Assembly: GCA_947470855.1 (NCBI GenBank)
Contig: CANIUQ010000003.1
Location: forward strand, 38,888 to 102,887
From: Opitutia bacterium
GTDB taxonomy: Bacteria > Verrucomicrobiota > Verrucomicrobiia > Opitutales > UBA953
Direction: 5' to 3'
DNA: 64,000 bases
This document shows positions 40,791 through 51,453 of this stretch, piece by piece (position 1 is the stretch's first letter; every line of letters begins with the position of its first letter). The notes under the pieces were generated by a model, which was not told the origin of the DNA, searched no databases, and saw only the letters and a program-made list of their open reading frames with translations. Made by a program: the position numbers and the translations under genes.

Positions 40791-41885
40791 ATGTCACAAA
40801 CTCAACCCGTACCTCCTCGTGCCATCGTCGAAGTCGATAGCCATGGTACGGTCCACATAACACTTTCGGGAGAGTGGAAAATTTCCAACCCATTACCGAG
40901 TATCTCATTCAAGGGGGATAAAGTTAAACTCCGGGTCGAAGATTTAGACGGTTTCGACTCCTCTCTGCCCGCATGGATTCATCATCATTTCCAAAATGTT
41001 CGGCAACTCGACCTTGAGTCATTACCGCCTCGCCTAAAATCTCTGGTCAATCTTGCCGAGAAATCAACAACTTGGGATTCCAGTTCGCGTCCACCTACCT
41101 TCGTCGAAAAATTTGGTATTTGGGGAATTGATAGCTTTCTCTCATGGCAAAGAGCTATGGATCATATCGGCCAAACGGCTGTCGGCTTGTGGCGTACTTT
41201 ATTAGGTCGAGGGCGGGTCAACTGGAACGACTTCACTCTGCAACTTCAATCGTCAGGTGTCGATGCCTTGCCCATTGTCGCGCTCTTAGGATTTCTAACT
41301 GGCCTTATCATGGCTTATGTAGGGCTTATTCAGTTACGACAGGTCGGTGCGACCATTTACGTAGCCAACCTCGTTGCACTGGCGATGACTCGTGAAATGG
41401 GTGCACTGATGACAGGAGTGATTACCTGCGGACGCACTTCGACCGCTTTCGCCTCCCAACTAGGTAGCATGAATGTCAGTCAAGAGACTGATGCATTGCG
41501 TGCTCTAGGAATCAATCCCGTGGAGTATCTCGCCGTGCCAAGAATTCTGGCAGTAACATTGATGGTACCTCTGCTCAGTATTTTTGCGGCCTTTATCGGT
41601 ATTTTTGGAGGTATGGTCGTGGCCTGTGCAGGCGACCTCAGTGTTAATCAGTACCTTACTCAGGCCATCAAAGCCATCAGCTTTAAAAGTTTCTTGGTAG
41701 GTTTTTATAAATCAATCGCCTTTGCTTTCATCGCTGCTTGGGCGGGATGTTACCGAGGGTATGTTGCCCAACGCTCTGCCTTAGGAGTGGGAGATGCTGC
41801 CACAACCGCAGCCGTTTTAGGCATCACTCTCATCGTCATCGCTGACGCACTCTTTGCGGTTATTTTTAATCTTTATAATTTCTAA
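40791..41885 (+). CDS. mlaE: MlaE-family ABC transporter permease with N-terminal STAS-like region
   Basis: LGFLTGLIMAYVGLIQLRQVGATIYVANLVALAMTREMGALMTGVITCGRTSTAFASQLGSMNVSQETDALRALGINPVEYLAVPR. Confidence 0.92.
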   Translation: MSQTQPVPPRAIVEVDSHGTVHITLSGEWKISNPLPSISFKGDKVKLRVEDLDGFDSSLPAWIHHHFQNVRQLDLESLPPRLKSLVNLAEKSTTWDSSSRPPTFVEKFGIWGIDSFLSWQRAMDHIGQTAVGLWRTLLGRGRVNWNDFTLQLQSSGVDALPIVALLGFLTGLIMAYVGLIQLRQVGATIYVANLVALAMTREMGALMTGVITCGRTSTAFASQLGSMNVSQETDALRALGINPVEYLAVPRILAVTLMVPLLSIFAAFIGIFGGMVVACAGDLSVNQYLTQAIKAISFKSFLVGFYKSIAFAFIAAWAGCYRGYVAQRSALGVGDAATTAAVLGITLIVIADALFAVIFNLYNF

Positions 41886-42643
41886 TGACCGCCGACTCAT
41901 CCATTTTGCGCTGTAACGATTTAGCCGTAGGCTATGGCGACAAGCCCGTGATGAGTCATTTGAGTTTCACTTTAGAACCTGGAAAAATACTAGCGATTGT
42001 CGGTCCGAGTGGTTGCGGGAAAAGCACCTTAATGCGAGTACTTGGTGGCCTTGATCAACCAATCGAGGGTGAATGCTTCTTACTCCAACATAATTTAGTC
42101 ACCGCCACAGCTCGCGAAAAAGAGGAGACTTTAAAACAAACCGGATTTTTATTCCAAGGCTCGGCTCTCTTTTCCTCCTTAACATTGAGGGAAAATGTCG
42201 AAATGCCGATGCGGGAATTCCTCAAAGTTTCACCCGCCCAAATACGTCAACTCGCTGAATATAAATTAGCGTTGGTTGGCTTAGCGGATGCGATGGATAA
42301 ACTTCCCTCTGAAATCAGTGGCGGTATGGCCAAACGAGCTGGCATAGCCCGCGCCATGGCCCTGGATCCTGAAATCATCTTTTTGGATGAACCCAGTGCG
42401 GGTCTCGACCCCATTACCTCGGCAAGGTTAGACGAACTTATTCTCAAATTACGCGAGTCTTTTGGCACTACCATTGTTCTAGTAAGCCACGAGGTCCCCA
42501 GCATTTTACGTACGGCCGACTTCTGCGTTTACCTTGACCCCGACACGGGCACGATGAGCGCCTACGGACCACCTAAGACACTGCTCCATAATCAATCGAA
42601 TCGTAAAGTTCACGACTTCTTCTTCCGCCCTACTATTTCGTAA
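41885..42643 (+). CDS. mlaF: MlaF-type ABC transporter ATP-binding protein
   Basis: GPSGCGKSTLMRVLGGL; EISGGMAKRAGIARAMALDPEIIFLDEPSAGLDP. Confidence 0.94.
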   Translation: MTADSSILRCNDLAVGYGDKPVMSHLSFTLEPGKILAIVGPSGCGKSTLMRVLGGLDQPIEGECFLLQHNLVTATAREKEETLKQTGFLFQGSALFSSLTLRENVEMPMREFLKVSPAQIRQLAEYKLALVGLADAMDKLPSEISGGMAKRAGIARAMALDPEIIFLDEPSAGLDPITSARLDELILKLRESFGTTIVLVSHEVPSILRTADFCVYLDPDTGTMSAYGPPKTLLHNQSNRKVHDFFFRPTIS

Positions 42644-42645
42644 TC

Positions 42646-43695
42646 ATGCGTCGAACCGCCAATAAATCTCTCATCGGTGCCTTTGTTGCAAGTGGCATCG
42701 TGCTTTTTATTGTCGCATTTATCTTATTAGGCGCTGGCTCTTTCTCTGGCTCACGTCCCAATGCTCTGGCTTACTTTGATGACTCAGTCAGTGGCTTAGA
42801 TATCGGAGCTCCCGTTAAATTTCGCGGAGTGACTATTGGACGCGTTTCTCAGGTTTTATTGCGTACTGCCGGCCAAACCAATACCGACTACGCGATCCCC
42901 GTGGTTCTCGAGTTCACCCCCGACCTCATGAATCGTCGTGGTCTCGACCAAACGCTACTCGATAAAGAAGGTCTTCGTCTTTCGATTGAAAAAGGATTAC
43001 GCGCCAAACTCCAACAACAGTCGGTTATCACTGGAGTACTCTATGTTGAACTCGATTACTTTCCTGATACCACGTATCGCTTGCACGACACTCGCAGCGA
43101 ACAGCCTGAAATCCCGACCCTGCCTTCGAATTTGGGCGCTCTCACCAAAGCCGTTTCTCAAACTCTCGATCAGTTAAGTCGAGTCGACTTCGTCTCCATC
43201 ACCAAAAAAGTAGATTCTATTCTCACCCGAATTGATAAGGGAACGGCACAAATTGAATTTGAGAAAATCAACGGCAACCTAGTTCAGGCTTCAAGTAATA
43301 TTGCCCGAATTACGAGTGACCCTGCCATTACCCAAGCCATCAATGATTTTTCTGCAGCCATGCAATCCGTTGATGCTTTAGTTAAACGCATTAGCGCTAA
43401 TGCTGACCCGATGGTGGATGATTTAAAAGGCATGGCTACAGCGGGTCGTAAAGCCCTAGAAAGACTCAATGAGGCCGCTGAAAATGTCCGCGCACTGACC
43501 AAGGCCGGATCGCCCACCCGCCGGGAACTCGATACAGCCTTAGCCGATGTTTCTGAAGCGGCTAATGCGATTCGTTCATTTGCAGACTTTATCGAACGCA
43601 ACCCCGAAACCATTATTCAAGGGCGAGGCCCTAAATCCGCTCTCCCCGAAATTCCGGAAGTGGATTTAAAGAAAAAAGAAAATGCCCAGCCATGA
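42646..43695 (+). CDS. mlaD: MlaD-type MCE domain protein
   Basis: N-terminal TM; YFDDSVSGLDIGAPVKFRGVTIGRVSQV (MCE domain). Confidence 0.92.
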   Translation: MRRTANKSLIGAFVASGIVLFIVAFILLGAGSFSGSRPNALAYFDDSVSGLDIGAPVKFRGVTIGRVSQVLLRTAGQTNTDYAIPVVLEFTPDLMNRRGLDQTLLDKEGLRLSIEKGLRAKLQQQSVITGVLYVELDYFPDTTYRLHDTRSEQPEIPTLPSNLGALTKAVSQTLDQLSRVDFVSITKKVDSILTRIDKGTAQIEFEKINGNLVQASSNIARITSDPAITQAINDFSAAMQSVDALVKRISANADPMVDDLKGMATAGRKALERLNEAAENVRALTKAGSPTRRELDTALADVSEAANAIRSFADFIERNPETIIQGRGPKSALPEIPEVDLKKKENAQP

Positions 43696-44267
43696 GACTG
43701 ATTATCTTTATTCTATTAAGTTCACTTTGGCTCACGGGCTGTATCGTTTTTGATAAAAAAAGCACCTCGGTTAATTTTTATCAACTTTCTGCTCCGGCAG
43801 CCTCTCCGCAAAAAGATAGCCCCATCATTTTCGTTCCGCGTGCACAAATTCCTTCCAGCCTGCGACGTCCAAACTTGGTACTAACCGAAGAAAAAGGTGA
43901 ATTATCCCTCAACGATAATACACGCTGGGTATCTCCATTGGATCGCGCCATCAGCGAAACCATTGCAAGAAACATTACACTTAACACCCAATTACCTACC
44001 ACAGCACAGACTCCCTCTGGTGACTACTTTGTCCTACTGATCGATATCTCCGAGTTTAACCTCGGCCGCCAAGGTGCAACCCTGCATCTCTCTTATCGAT
44101 TAGAGACCGACAAAGGGGATTTAATTAAGCAAGGTTACGGGAAATGGGAGAATAAAGCTAACAACGATCCTGCAAGTTTAGTGAAAGCACAGTCTATTAA
44201 CCTTGCCAATGCAGCCGGAGAAATCAGCCAAGTGATTATCGATCACACTCCATCACCCGCCCGATGA
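43692..44267 (+). CDS. ABC-type transport auxiliary lipoprotein (PqiC-like)
   Basis: Lipobox LWLTGCIVF; KSTSVNFYQLSAPAASP; follows mlaEFD with an ATGA overlap. Confidence 0.75.
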   Translation: MRLIIFILLSSLWLTGCIVFDKKSTSVNFYQLSAPAASPQKDSPIIFVPRAQIPSSLRRPNLVLTEEKGELSLNDNTRWVSPLDRAISETIARNITLNTQLPTTAQTPSGDYFVLLIDISEFNLGRQGATLHLSYRLETDKGDLIKQGYGKWENKANNDPASLVKAQSINLANAAGEISQVIIDHTPSPAR

Positions 44268-44737
44268 ACACATCCCCCACGCCTAGACCAAATGGCTATA
44301 GTGAAGCCACGGGAGAAATCTGTTACGATTTACCATCGTCTTATATTCCTCATTCTGCAACTGGACTGTTACATTTACCGCGTTTCATTGCCAAAATTCG
44401 CAAACACCTCAAAGGCGAACTGCCCAAGTCCTACCAAAGGAATTTTTGTAAAGGTTTTGACCGTTTCCTCTGCCTCCATCTCGGAGTCGACCCCGAGCAA
44501 GTGATTCAATGCGTTCGTGAATCACATTCCGACGAGGAATTAACCACTAGACTACTCAACTTGTTTCCCGCCGACCTTAGGGTACACGTCTGGAATCGTG
44601 AATTAGTGCAAAAAGGAATGAGCGAAATGGGCAAAGAGGCTCTCGATGACGCCAAACGAAAAATGGGCGCACAACACCGTACTGACATCATCTCGTTTGC
44701 CGATATGATTGATTTTGATGAGGGTCGAATCCTGTGA
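44264..44737 (+). CDS. DUF5069 domain protein
   Basis: LLHLPRFIAKIRKHLKGELPKSYQRNFCKGFDRFLCLHLGVDPEQVIQCVRES. Confidence 0.75.
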   Translation: MNTSPTPRPNGYSEATGEICYDLPSSYIPHSATGLLHLPRFIAKIRKHLKGELPKSYQRNFCKGFDRFLCLHLGVDPEQVIQCVRESHSDEELTTRLLNLFPADLRVHVWNRELVQKGMSEMGKEALDDAKRKMGAQHRTDIISFADMIDFDEGRIL

Positions 44738-45549
44738 GCACCGATTCGCATAATCCGCATCGTTTGATTCTTCGAGGTAAAGAAGCTGTCTTAGCCTGTA
44801 TCAAACTTCACCCTAAATCACTCCGCGAAATTCACGCCTCAGCCAAATTTGTAGCAGAACTTTCCCCCCATATTATTGAGCTAGAGTCACAAGGTGTAAA
44901 ATTTCGTACCTCCTCCCCTGAGGACATGTCCCATTTATGCCAGACGCTCTGTCAGGATATGTGTGCCATAACCCAACGCCCTGACCCTGCCCACGTGCGC
45001 GTAGCAGACTTTGCGGAATGGCGAGAAAAACGAGAGACAGTTGTTATTGCAGATCATGTTTCCGACCCTCATCAGCTCGCAGCCATTGCTCGGGCAATGA
45101 GGGCTTTTGGTTTACAACGCTTATTACTTTCCTCGGGTTCAGAAAAAATTCTTTTTGATCCAGAAGTTTGGCATTTGGCGCAAGGAGCGATGGAATCAAT
45201 TCGCCCGATGCGGGCCGCAGCCTTGGGCGGACTGCTTAAATTGGTAAAAGACAAATGTTGTGTCGTTGGAGTTTGCCCTGGACTGGGACGAAAAATTGAC
45301 CTTGGCACCCCCGTGCGTGTCCCTGGACGTCACCTTGCACTCCTTCTCTCTCCACGTGAACTCGACTCTGACCTCCAACCCCGAGTCGAACACGTCTATC
45401 GTTATCCAGGTCTTTCCGACTCCGCTGGTCTTAATCTAGAAGATGTTGCTCCAATCGCGATGGCTTGGATTGCCTCGACCCCAAAACCACGTTCGGATGG
45501 ATTTATGGCCCGCAAAAAAGCACGTCATTTAAAATCCAAGAATCCCTAA
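44734..45549 (+). CDS. TrmH/SpoU family RNA methyltransferase
   Basis: VIADHVSDPHQLAAIARAMRAFGLQRLLLSSGS; C-terminal VYRYPGLSDSAGLNLEDVAPIAMAWI. Confidence 0.85.
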   Translation: MSTDSHNPHRLILRGKEAVLACIKLHPKSLREIHASAKFVAELSPHIIELESQGVKFRTSSPEDMSHLCQTLCQDMCAITQRPDPAHVRVADFAEWREKRETVVIADHVSDPHQLAAIARAMRAFGLQRLLLSSGSEKILFDPEVWHLAQGAMESIRPMRAAALGGLLKLVKDKCCVVGVCPGLGRKIDLGTPVRVPGRHLALLLSPRELDSDLQPRVEHVYRYPGLSDSAGLNLEDVAPIAMAWIASTPKPRSDGFMARKKARHLKSKNP

Positions 45550-45561
45550 TTTATTATTTCC

Positions 45562-46332
45562 ATGTCTTCTGCTCAACCCAATCCCGAGGAAAACGTTATT
45601 TCTCTGCAAGGCATTAGCCGTAATTTCCTCACGGCATTACAACGTCAATACGACATGCTTGCTTTTACTCTCGCTGGCATTCGCACAGCCGACCCTAAAG
45701 CCTACGAGTATTACTCCTCCGTATCTCGTGTGATGCCTGCCCCAGGAGCTCATTTGAACCACGAACAAATGGTGGCCTACGCGCGGGGTCTCCTACTTCG
45801 CACCAGTATCAATGACCTTTTAGCCTTATCCGCTGAATGCATGAATCAGTGCCATCTGCTTTGTACCTTAATTCAACTTCGTGGACGAAATCAAAATAGC
45901 CAACCCGACATCGATAAAGTTATCGGTGAAAAACAGGAGGCCTTTGTGCACATGAAACTACAGCAAAAGTTTAATGAGTTAGAACAATCTTTCAGCATTG
46001 TTTGTGATTTAGAGGACGGTATTTTCAGTATCGCCACGGCGTTGCGGGTTTTAGCACGCGGAGGCTTAGTAACGAATGATGATCTCTCTCCCGATGGCGC
46101 CCTTACCCTTGAATTTAAGTCGATGCAAAAAACGGATGACGAAAACACATCGTCTCCTCAAGGAATCAAAACAAAACTCGTCGACACTCAACGCACTTTC
46201 CGCCCCGGGGAGACACTCGATTTAACCGATGAGGAACTTCTTAGTTTAAATATCACCGTAGCAAAATTCCTCGATGGTTTATTCCGATCAGTTGATGCTT
46301 ATGGTCGTGAACAATTAGGTACCCAATCCTAA
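45562..46332 (+). CDS. Hypothetical protein
   Basis: 256-aa ORF in a compact same-strand run (12 nt after the SpoU gene, 5 nt before the MFS gene). No recognised domain. Confidence 0.7.
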   Translation: MSSAQPNPEENVISLQGISRNFLTALQRQYDMLAFTLAGIRTADPKAYEYYSSVSRVMPAPGAHLNHEQMVAYARGLLLRTSINDLLALSAECMNQCHLLCTLIQLRGRNQNSQPDIDKVIGEKQEAFVHMKLQQKFNELEQSFSIVCDLEDGIFSIATALRVLARGGLVTNDDLSPDGALTLEFKSMQKTDDENTSSPQGIKTKLVDTQRTFRPGETLDLTDEELLSLNITVAKFLDGLFRSVDAYGREQLGTQS

Positions 46333-46337
46333 TCGCT

Positions 46338-47615
46338 ATGGTCGAAAATTCGAAGCAACCTTCCCAGCGTTTGATTTGGCTCTGGGTCTTGGCTGGCTTT
46401 CTTTTTCAAACCATTCCAGCTGCTATCCGCGATGAAGCGTTACCCGTTGCCCTTAAAAATGCTGGTTTGGCTAATACCACCATCACTCAGGTCGTCAGCA
46501 TTCTTGGCCTGATTGTCACCTGTAAAGTCCTCTGGGCGCCGATTTTAACGCTTATCGGAAAACCCCGTCGACTCATCCTTACCACCCAAATTGGAACAGC
46601 CTTGATTCTTTTTGTCTTAGCCTACGCAGTCTCCGCCCAAAGCAATCACCTCTTTCTTATTGGCACGGCTTTAGCACTTCTCAGTCTCAGTTCCGCTGCG
46701 CATGATTTCCTTTTAGATGGATATTATGTTTCATCTTTATCCGATCGACAGCGCTCTGCCCATGCTGGGTTGCTCAGTTTTTCTTCTAAGCTTGGTCAAG
46801 TATTGGCAGGTCCTGGATTAATCTGGTTAGCCGGTTATGCCCTCTCGCACCAAAGCACACCCAGCGAGGCCTGGAGTCATGCTCTCACACTCGCGGCACT
46901 CGCTACCTTAGGCATTTTACTTTTTACCATCATCGCTTTTAATCGTGAACCCAACGAAGTAGATCATCTCACTTCACCGCGGGAAAAATTAAATGAAATG
47001 AAAACGGCCGTGGTGAGTCTCATGCGTGATTCACGTATACCAGCCTTGTTGGGATTGATTGTGTTTTATCGTCTAAGCGAAGTGCATCTCATCCGGGTAG
47101 TTCCTTTATTCTCACTCGATAGCCATGCCCACGGCGGACTTTCTTTATCGAATGAACACTTTGCTTTTCTGCGTCTCATGACAGCGATTTTAGGCCTAGC
47201 TCTCGGCGGCATCATTGGGTCTTGGATTATTGCAAAACGCGGATTAGCCGAATCCCTTCTACCCCTAGGCTTTTGTATGCACCTTCCTTTACTGGGAATC
47301 GCTTGGTTATCCTATTACCCCGACCAACCCATCAGCGTGGTTAGCACTCTTTTCTTTATCGAGTATGTCGCTTTCGGTGCTGGTGTTTGTGCACTGTTGT
47401 TGGCGATGATGCGAGTAGCGAGCGGACCGCACGCAGCGGTGCGCTATGCGATACTCTCCTCGATTGCCATTATTTCAGTTTATGTTCCAGGAATTTGGGC
47501 AGGAGCACTGAGTGAACGACTCGGCTATTCGGGTTATTTTATTTTTTCTATCACACTGGCCATCCCTGGTTTAGTTTCGGCCGCGATTGCACAACGTCAA
47601 TTGCGTGAAGTTTAA
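46338..47615 (+). CDS. MFS transporter, AmpG/PAT-like
   Basis: 12-TM-like hydrophobic protein: GFLFQTIPAAIRDEALPVALKNAGL, VLWAPILTLIGKPRRLILTTQIG, DFLLDGYYVSSL. Confidence 0.75.
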   Translation: MVENSKQPSQRLIWLWVLAGFLFQTIPAAIRDEALPVALKNAGLANTTITQVVSILGLIVTCKVLWAPILTLIGKPRRLILTTQIGTALILFVLAYAVSAQSNHLFLIGTALALLSLSSAAHDFLLDGYYVSSLSDRQRSAHAGLLSFSSKLGQVLAGPGLIWLAGYALSHQSTPSEAWSHALTLAALATLGILLFTIIAFNREPNEVDHLTSPREKLNEMKTAVVSLMRDSRIPALLGLIVFYRLSEVHLIRVVPLFSLDSHAHGGLSLSNEHFAFLRLMTAILGLALGGIIGSWIIAKRGLAESLLPLGFCMHLPLLGIAWLSYYPDQPISVVSTLFFIEYVAFGAGVCALLLAMMRVASGPHAAVRYAILSSIAIISVYVPGIWAGALSERLGYSGYFIFSITLAIPGLVSAAIAQRQLREV

Positions 47616-50167
47616 CCTTTCTTAGGATAGACAATCAGTTCTTGAGCGAACTGCGGATTTAAATACTTCTCCACAAACGATTGGACAGCTTTGGGTCCAG
47701 TCAAAGCCATACGACGTTCCCACTCCGCATCGTAATTGGCACCCAATCCTACGATCTCGCGAGTCATCGCACTCATCATACGATTGCTGGCCGATTGGCG
47801 CCCCTGACGACGAGTCACTCGTAGACGACGCTTGGCATCTTCAATCTCAGTCTCACCAAACTTTCCGCGACGAAAACGTTCTAACTCGGCTTTCATTTCG
47901 GCCACTACTTCGGTTGCCGCTGTCGCCGTTGTACCTCCGTAAAGGTAAAACATACCCTGATCGATTGTTTCTAAACGACTGGCTCCTACAAAATAGGCCA
48001 GTCCCTTGGTTTCACGGACGCGATGAAAGAGCCCGCTGGCCATACCACTCAGCAGTTCTTCCGTAACATTAGCCGCCGTTACGATTTCAGGACCAAAACC
48101 ACAGTGAGGAAAAGCAAGGCAGACAACCGCTTGTTCGCCCACTGCTTCCATCGTGACTTGTTGGGCTTTAAGTGGCTGATGCTGAATTAGTTGATGAACT
48201 TTAAAAGGTGTACGGGGCAGTTTTACAAAATGTTCCTGCACAAATTGTAAAGCCTCGGTGCGATTGAAACTTCCGCTGATTCCGATGACGAGATTTTCTG
48301 GTACCACCAGAGACTGATGTAATTTTACGACATCATCCACACGGATAGTCGCCAGCGTTTCGGGAGTACCAGGGACATCAATGGATAATGGATGTTCTCC
48401 AAAAAATTGTTTCAATAAGCTTAATCGGGCTTTTTCAACGATATCATCAGCCGCTTCTCGACAAGCCGAAATCGCAGAACTTTGTTCGATCTTAAATGTC
48501 TCTAAACTTAGTTTAGGGTACAAGACTCCGTTTTTAACCAACTCCGCAATACGATTAAAATCAGAACTCAGAGCCTCTCCCCAAAGTCCGCAAGACAACT
48601 GTGAGCCACAATCACGGAACGTTGCTCCCATTTGATCAACCAACTCGGCAATCTCTTCTTTCGTTTGCATCACCGTATCCCGTGCAAGCAGCGTGGAAAG
48701 TAATCCCGTCACCCCACGCTTTTCTTTTTCCTCATAAGCGATACCCGCACCAAGGAAGACTCCAAACCCAGCCTTGGGCAAGGCATCATCAGGCTGCAAC
48801 AAAACGCGAACGCCATTCTCTAAAGTAACGACCTCAAACGTTTCTGGCATCTCACGTCTATCACGTGGAACTGGTTCGTTGTTTGATTTTTTTCCTTTGA
48901 GTGTCGCAAGCGTCACTGCCATCGGCGAAATCCATTCCCTAGCAATCTCCGTAATGCCTTCGGGAGTCGCTGCCGCTATTTCACTCACATCTCGCAATGG
49001 ACTATGGATATCATGGGCGACGCAGGCAGCATAACCAAAACGCGCACTGGCTGCATGAATTCCTTTTAACCCATTTACCATCGCCACCACGGTTTGACGG
49101 CGCGCCTTATTCAATTGTGCTTCATTGATTCCTTTCTGCAAAAGATCATCGACGACTTCAAAGACCGCTTTTTCGATTTTGGGAACATCGGCATGGGCAT
49201 CAGCAATCCAACTCAACCATGCTAATCCCAAATCATGTAACCCCGTCGCATGGATATCAATGGCATGACAAAGCTGTCGCTTCTCACGTAATTCTTGCCA
49301 AAGCCTCGAACTATTTCCTCCCCCGAGAACCGAGAGGAACAAATCAAATTCATTCCGCTTTTCCGAAAGAAAACCTGGAACACGCCAGGTGGCAATTCCC
49401 TTGGTCGTCGATACATCGCGAACACATTCAACGCGACGGGGACCAGCCTGCGGAGGTTCGGAAGGCACGAGAAGGGGTGCCGTGGATTGCCGTGAAAACC
49501 GCCCAAACCATTGTTCTGCTGTAGCAAAAACTTCTTCACTATCCATCGAACCACCGATGGCTAAAACCACATTACTTGGTACGTATCGTGAAGCATGGTA
49601 GGATCGTAAATCATCAGGCGTAATCCGAATAAATAAATCTTTGTGCCCAATAATCGGATGACGCATCGGGTGATTATGTAAAGTTTCCGCTAGGGCTTTT
49701 TCCGCCAAAATACTGTCATGCTCATCATCTCTCATCGCAATTTCGCGTAAAATAACTTCGCGCTCCATCGCGGCATCACTCTCCGTAATCAACGGATCGA
49801 AGACCATTTCCGAAATCGCCTCCATCGCCGTCGCAAAACCCTCAGCTGGTGCATCGACATAGTAGACCGTACGATCAAAAGTTGTATAGGCATTGGAATT
49901 ACCTCCCGCTTGGTGAATGGCTTCAGTCAATTCACGATTGGCGAACCGACCCGTCCCTTTGAATACCATATGTTCGAGATAATGTGAGATTCCTGAACCT
50001 TCCCACTTTCCCTCATAAACACTTCCTGTTCTCACCCAGGCTTGCACCGTGCAAAGGCCGATACCAGGACGAGATACGTAGATAACTTCCAGTCCATTTG
50101 ATAAAACTCGGCGCTCTGGCAATGGCCCAGCGATTTCCGAAAAACTTAGACCCTCGAGATAAGGCAT
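47612..50167 (-). CDS. M16 family zinc peptidase (two tandem M16 units)
   Basis: GSGISHYLEHMVFKGTGRF (HxxEH); C-terminal non-catalytic half. The longest ORF starts at 50305, but homology begins after MPYLEGLSF. Confidence 0.93.
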   Translation of the reverse strand: MPYLEGLSFSEIAGPLPERRVLSNGLEVIYVSRPGIGLCTVQAWVRTGSVYEGKWEGSGISHYLEHMVFKGTGRFANRELTEAIHQAGGNSNAYTTFDRTVYYVDAPAEGFATAMEAISEMVFDPLITESDAAMEREVILREIAMRDDEHDSILAEKALAETLHNHPMRHPIIGHKDLFIRITPDDLRSYHASRYVPSNVVLAIGGSMDSEEVFATAEQWFGRFSRQSTAPLLVPSEPPQAGPRRVECVRDVSTTKGIATWRVPGFLSEKRNEFDLFLSVLGGGNSSRLWQELREKRQLCHAIDIHATGLHDLGLAWLSWIADAHADVPKIEKAVFEVVDDLLQKGINEAQLNKARRQTVVAMVNGLKGIHAASARFGYAACVAHDIHSPLRDVSEIAAATPEGITEIAREWISPMAVTLATLKGKKSNNEPVPRDRREMPETFEVVTLENGVRVLLQPDDALPKAGFGVFLGAGIAYEEKEKRGVTGLLSTLLARDTVMQTKEEIAELVDQMGATFRDCGSQLSCGLWGEALSSDFNRIAELVKNGVLYPKLSLETFKIEQSSAISACREAADDIVEKARLSLLKQFFGEHPLSIDVPGTPETLATIRVDDVVKLHQSLVVPENLVIGISGSFNRTEALQFVQEHFVKLPRTPFKVHQLIQHQPLKAQQVTMEAVGEQAVVCLAFPHCGFGPEIVTAANVTEELLSGMASGLFHRVRETKGLAYFVGASRLETIDQGMFYLYGGTTATAATEVVAEMKAELERFRRGKFGETEIEDAKRRLRVTRRQGRQSASNRMMSAMTREIVGLGANYDAEWERRMALTGPKAVQSFVEKYLNPQFAQELIVYPKKG

Positions 50168-50303
50168 AAAATAGATATGACCGTCTCGCGAGAAGGTGCA
50201 AGAGTGACTCGCAAGAAGGGAGACAATGCCATTGAAAAGCAAAGCACCTTGCGTATGACTTCCTCCCTGCACTAATCCTGCCCATCCCTTTTCTGTCCAT
50301 TTC

Positions 50304-51449
50304 ATGTATATTTCACCCGAAATTCGTCATAACCTTGAGGAAGTTGAACGTCGTTCAGGCCACCTCTGGAAGTTTCTCGACGTACCGGGCAAACAAGCCC
50401 TCATCGCCCAACTGGAAAACCAAATGGCGGCAGGCAACTTTTGGGACAATCAAAAAGCCGCCCAAAAAGTCATTAGCGAATGCAATAGTTACAAAAATAT
50501 TGTCGCCCCGCAAATGGCCTTCCGCCGTAAACTTGAAGACGCCAAAACTCTGGCAGAAATGGTAGCCGAAGCGACTGAGGCGACAGCCGAAGCAGAATGT
50601 GAGGAGTTACGTCAAGTTGCCGAAGATTTGGTTAAAGAGGTTGCTGAATTAGAAATCGCTTCATTCCTCTCGGGACCGCACGACAAATCCAACGCCATCG
50701 TGACCGTTAAAGCGGGAGCGGGTGGCACGGAGTCCAACGATTGGGCGGATATGCTTTTCCGGATGTATACACGCTGGGCTGAACGCCGTGGTTTTAAAGT
50801 AGAAGTTGAAGACGTAGCCGAAGGTGAAGGGGCTGGTATCAGCCAAGCCACTTTTCGTATCGAAGGTCCCAATGCCTATGGCTACATCAAAGCCGAACGC
50901 GGAGTCCACCGGCTCGTTCGCATTTCGCCCTTCGACGCCAATGCTCGCCGACACACCTCTTTTGCCTCGGTCGATGTCGTCGCCGAAATTGATGATGATA
51001 TTGATGTCGAAGTAAACGAAGCGGATTTACGGGTCGATGTTTACCGATCGAGCGGTAAAGGCGGACAACACGTCAATAAAACAGAATCGGCCGTTCGTCT
51101 TACCCATATTCCTACGGGTATTGTCGTTGCTTGCCAACGCGAACGCTCACAGGTCAAAAACCGTGCTCTCGCCATGAAAATTCTGCGGGCCCGAATTTAC
51201 GAAAAAATGTTGGACGACAAACGTACTGAAATGGAACGTTATTACGGTGAAAAAGGTGATATTGGCTGGGGTAATCAGATTCGCTCCTATGTTTTCCAAC
51301 CTTATCAAATGGTGAAGGACTTGCGCACAGGCGTTGAGACCGGTAACATTCAAGCCGTCATGGATGGGGATATCGATGCCTTTATCAACGGCTGGCTTCG
51401 TGCGGGTGGTCCTCGTACGCGTAATAAAGATATAAAAATCGAGGACTAA
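50304..51449 (+). CDS. prfB: Peptide chain release factor 2
   Basis: [39 protein letters not shown] (GGQ); reads in one frame. Confidence 0.96.
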   Translation: MYISPEIRHNLEEVERRSGHLWKFLDVPGKQALIAQLENQMAAGNFWDNQKAAQKVISECNSYKNIVAPQMAFRRKLEDAKTLAEMVAEATEATAEAECEELRQVAEDLVKEVAELEIASFLSGPHDKSNAIVTVKAGAGGTESNDWADMLFRMYTRWAERRGFKVEVEDVAEGEGAGISQATFRIEGPNAYGYIKAERGVHRLVRISPFDANARRHTSFASVDVVAEIDDDIDVEVNEADLRVDVYRSSGKGGQHVNKTESAVRLTHIPTGIVVACQRERSQVKNRALAMKILRARIYEKMLDDKRTEMERYYGEKGDIGWGNQIRSYVFQPYQMVKDLRTGVETGNIQAVMDGDIDAFINGWLRAGGPRTRNKDIKIED

Positions 51450-51453
51450 CCCG

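Noticed and set aside
40791-41040. N-terminal extension of the MlaE-like permease as a novel fusion
   Set aside because: STAS/MlaB-like fusions to MlaE permeases are, to my knowledge, already known; not reported as novel.
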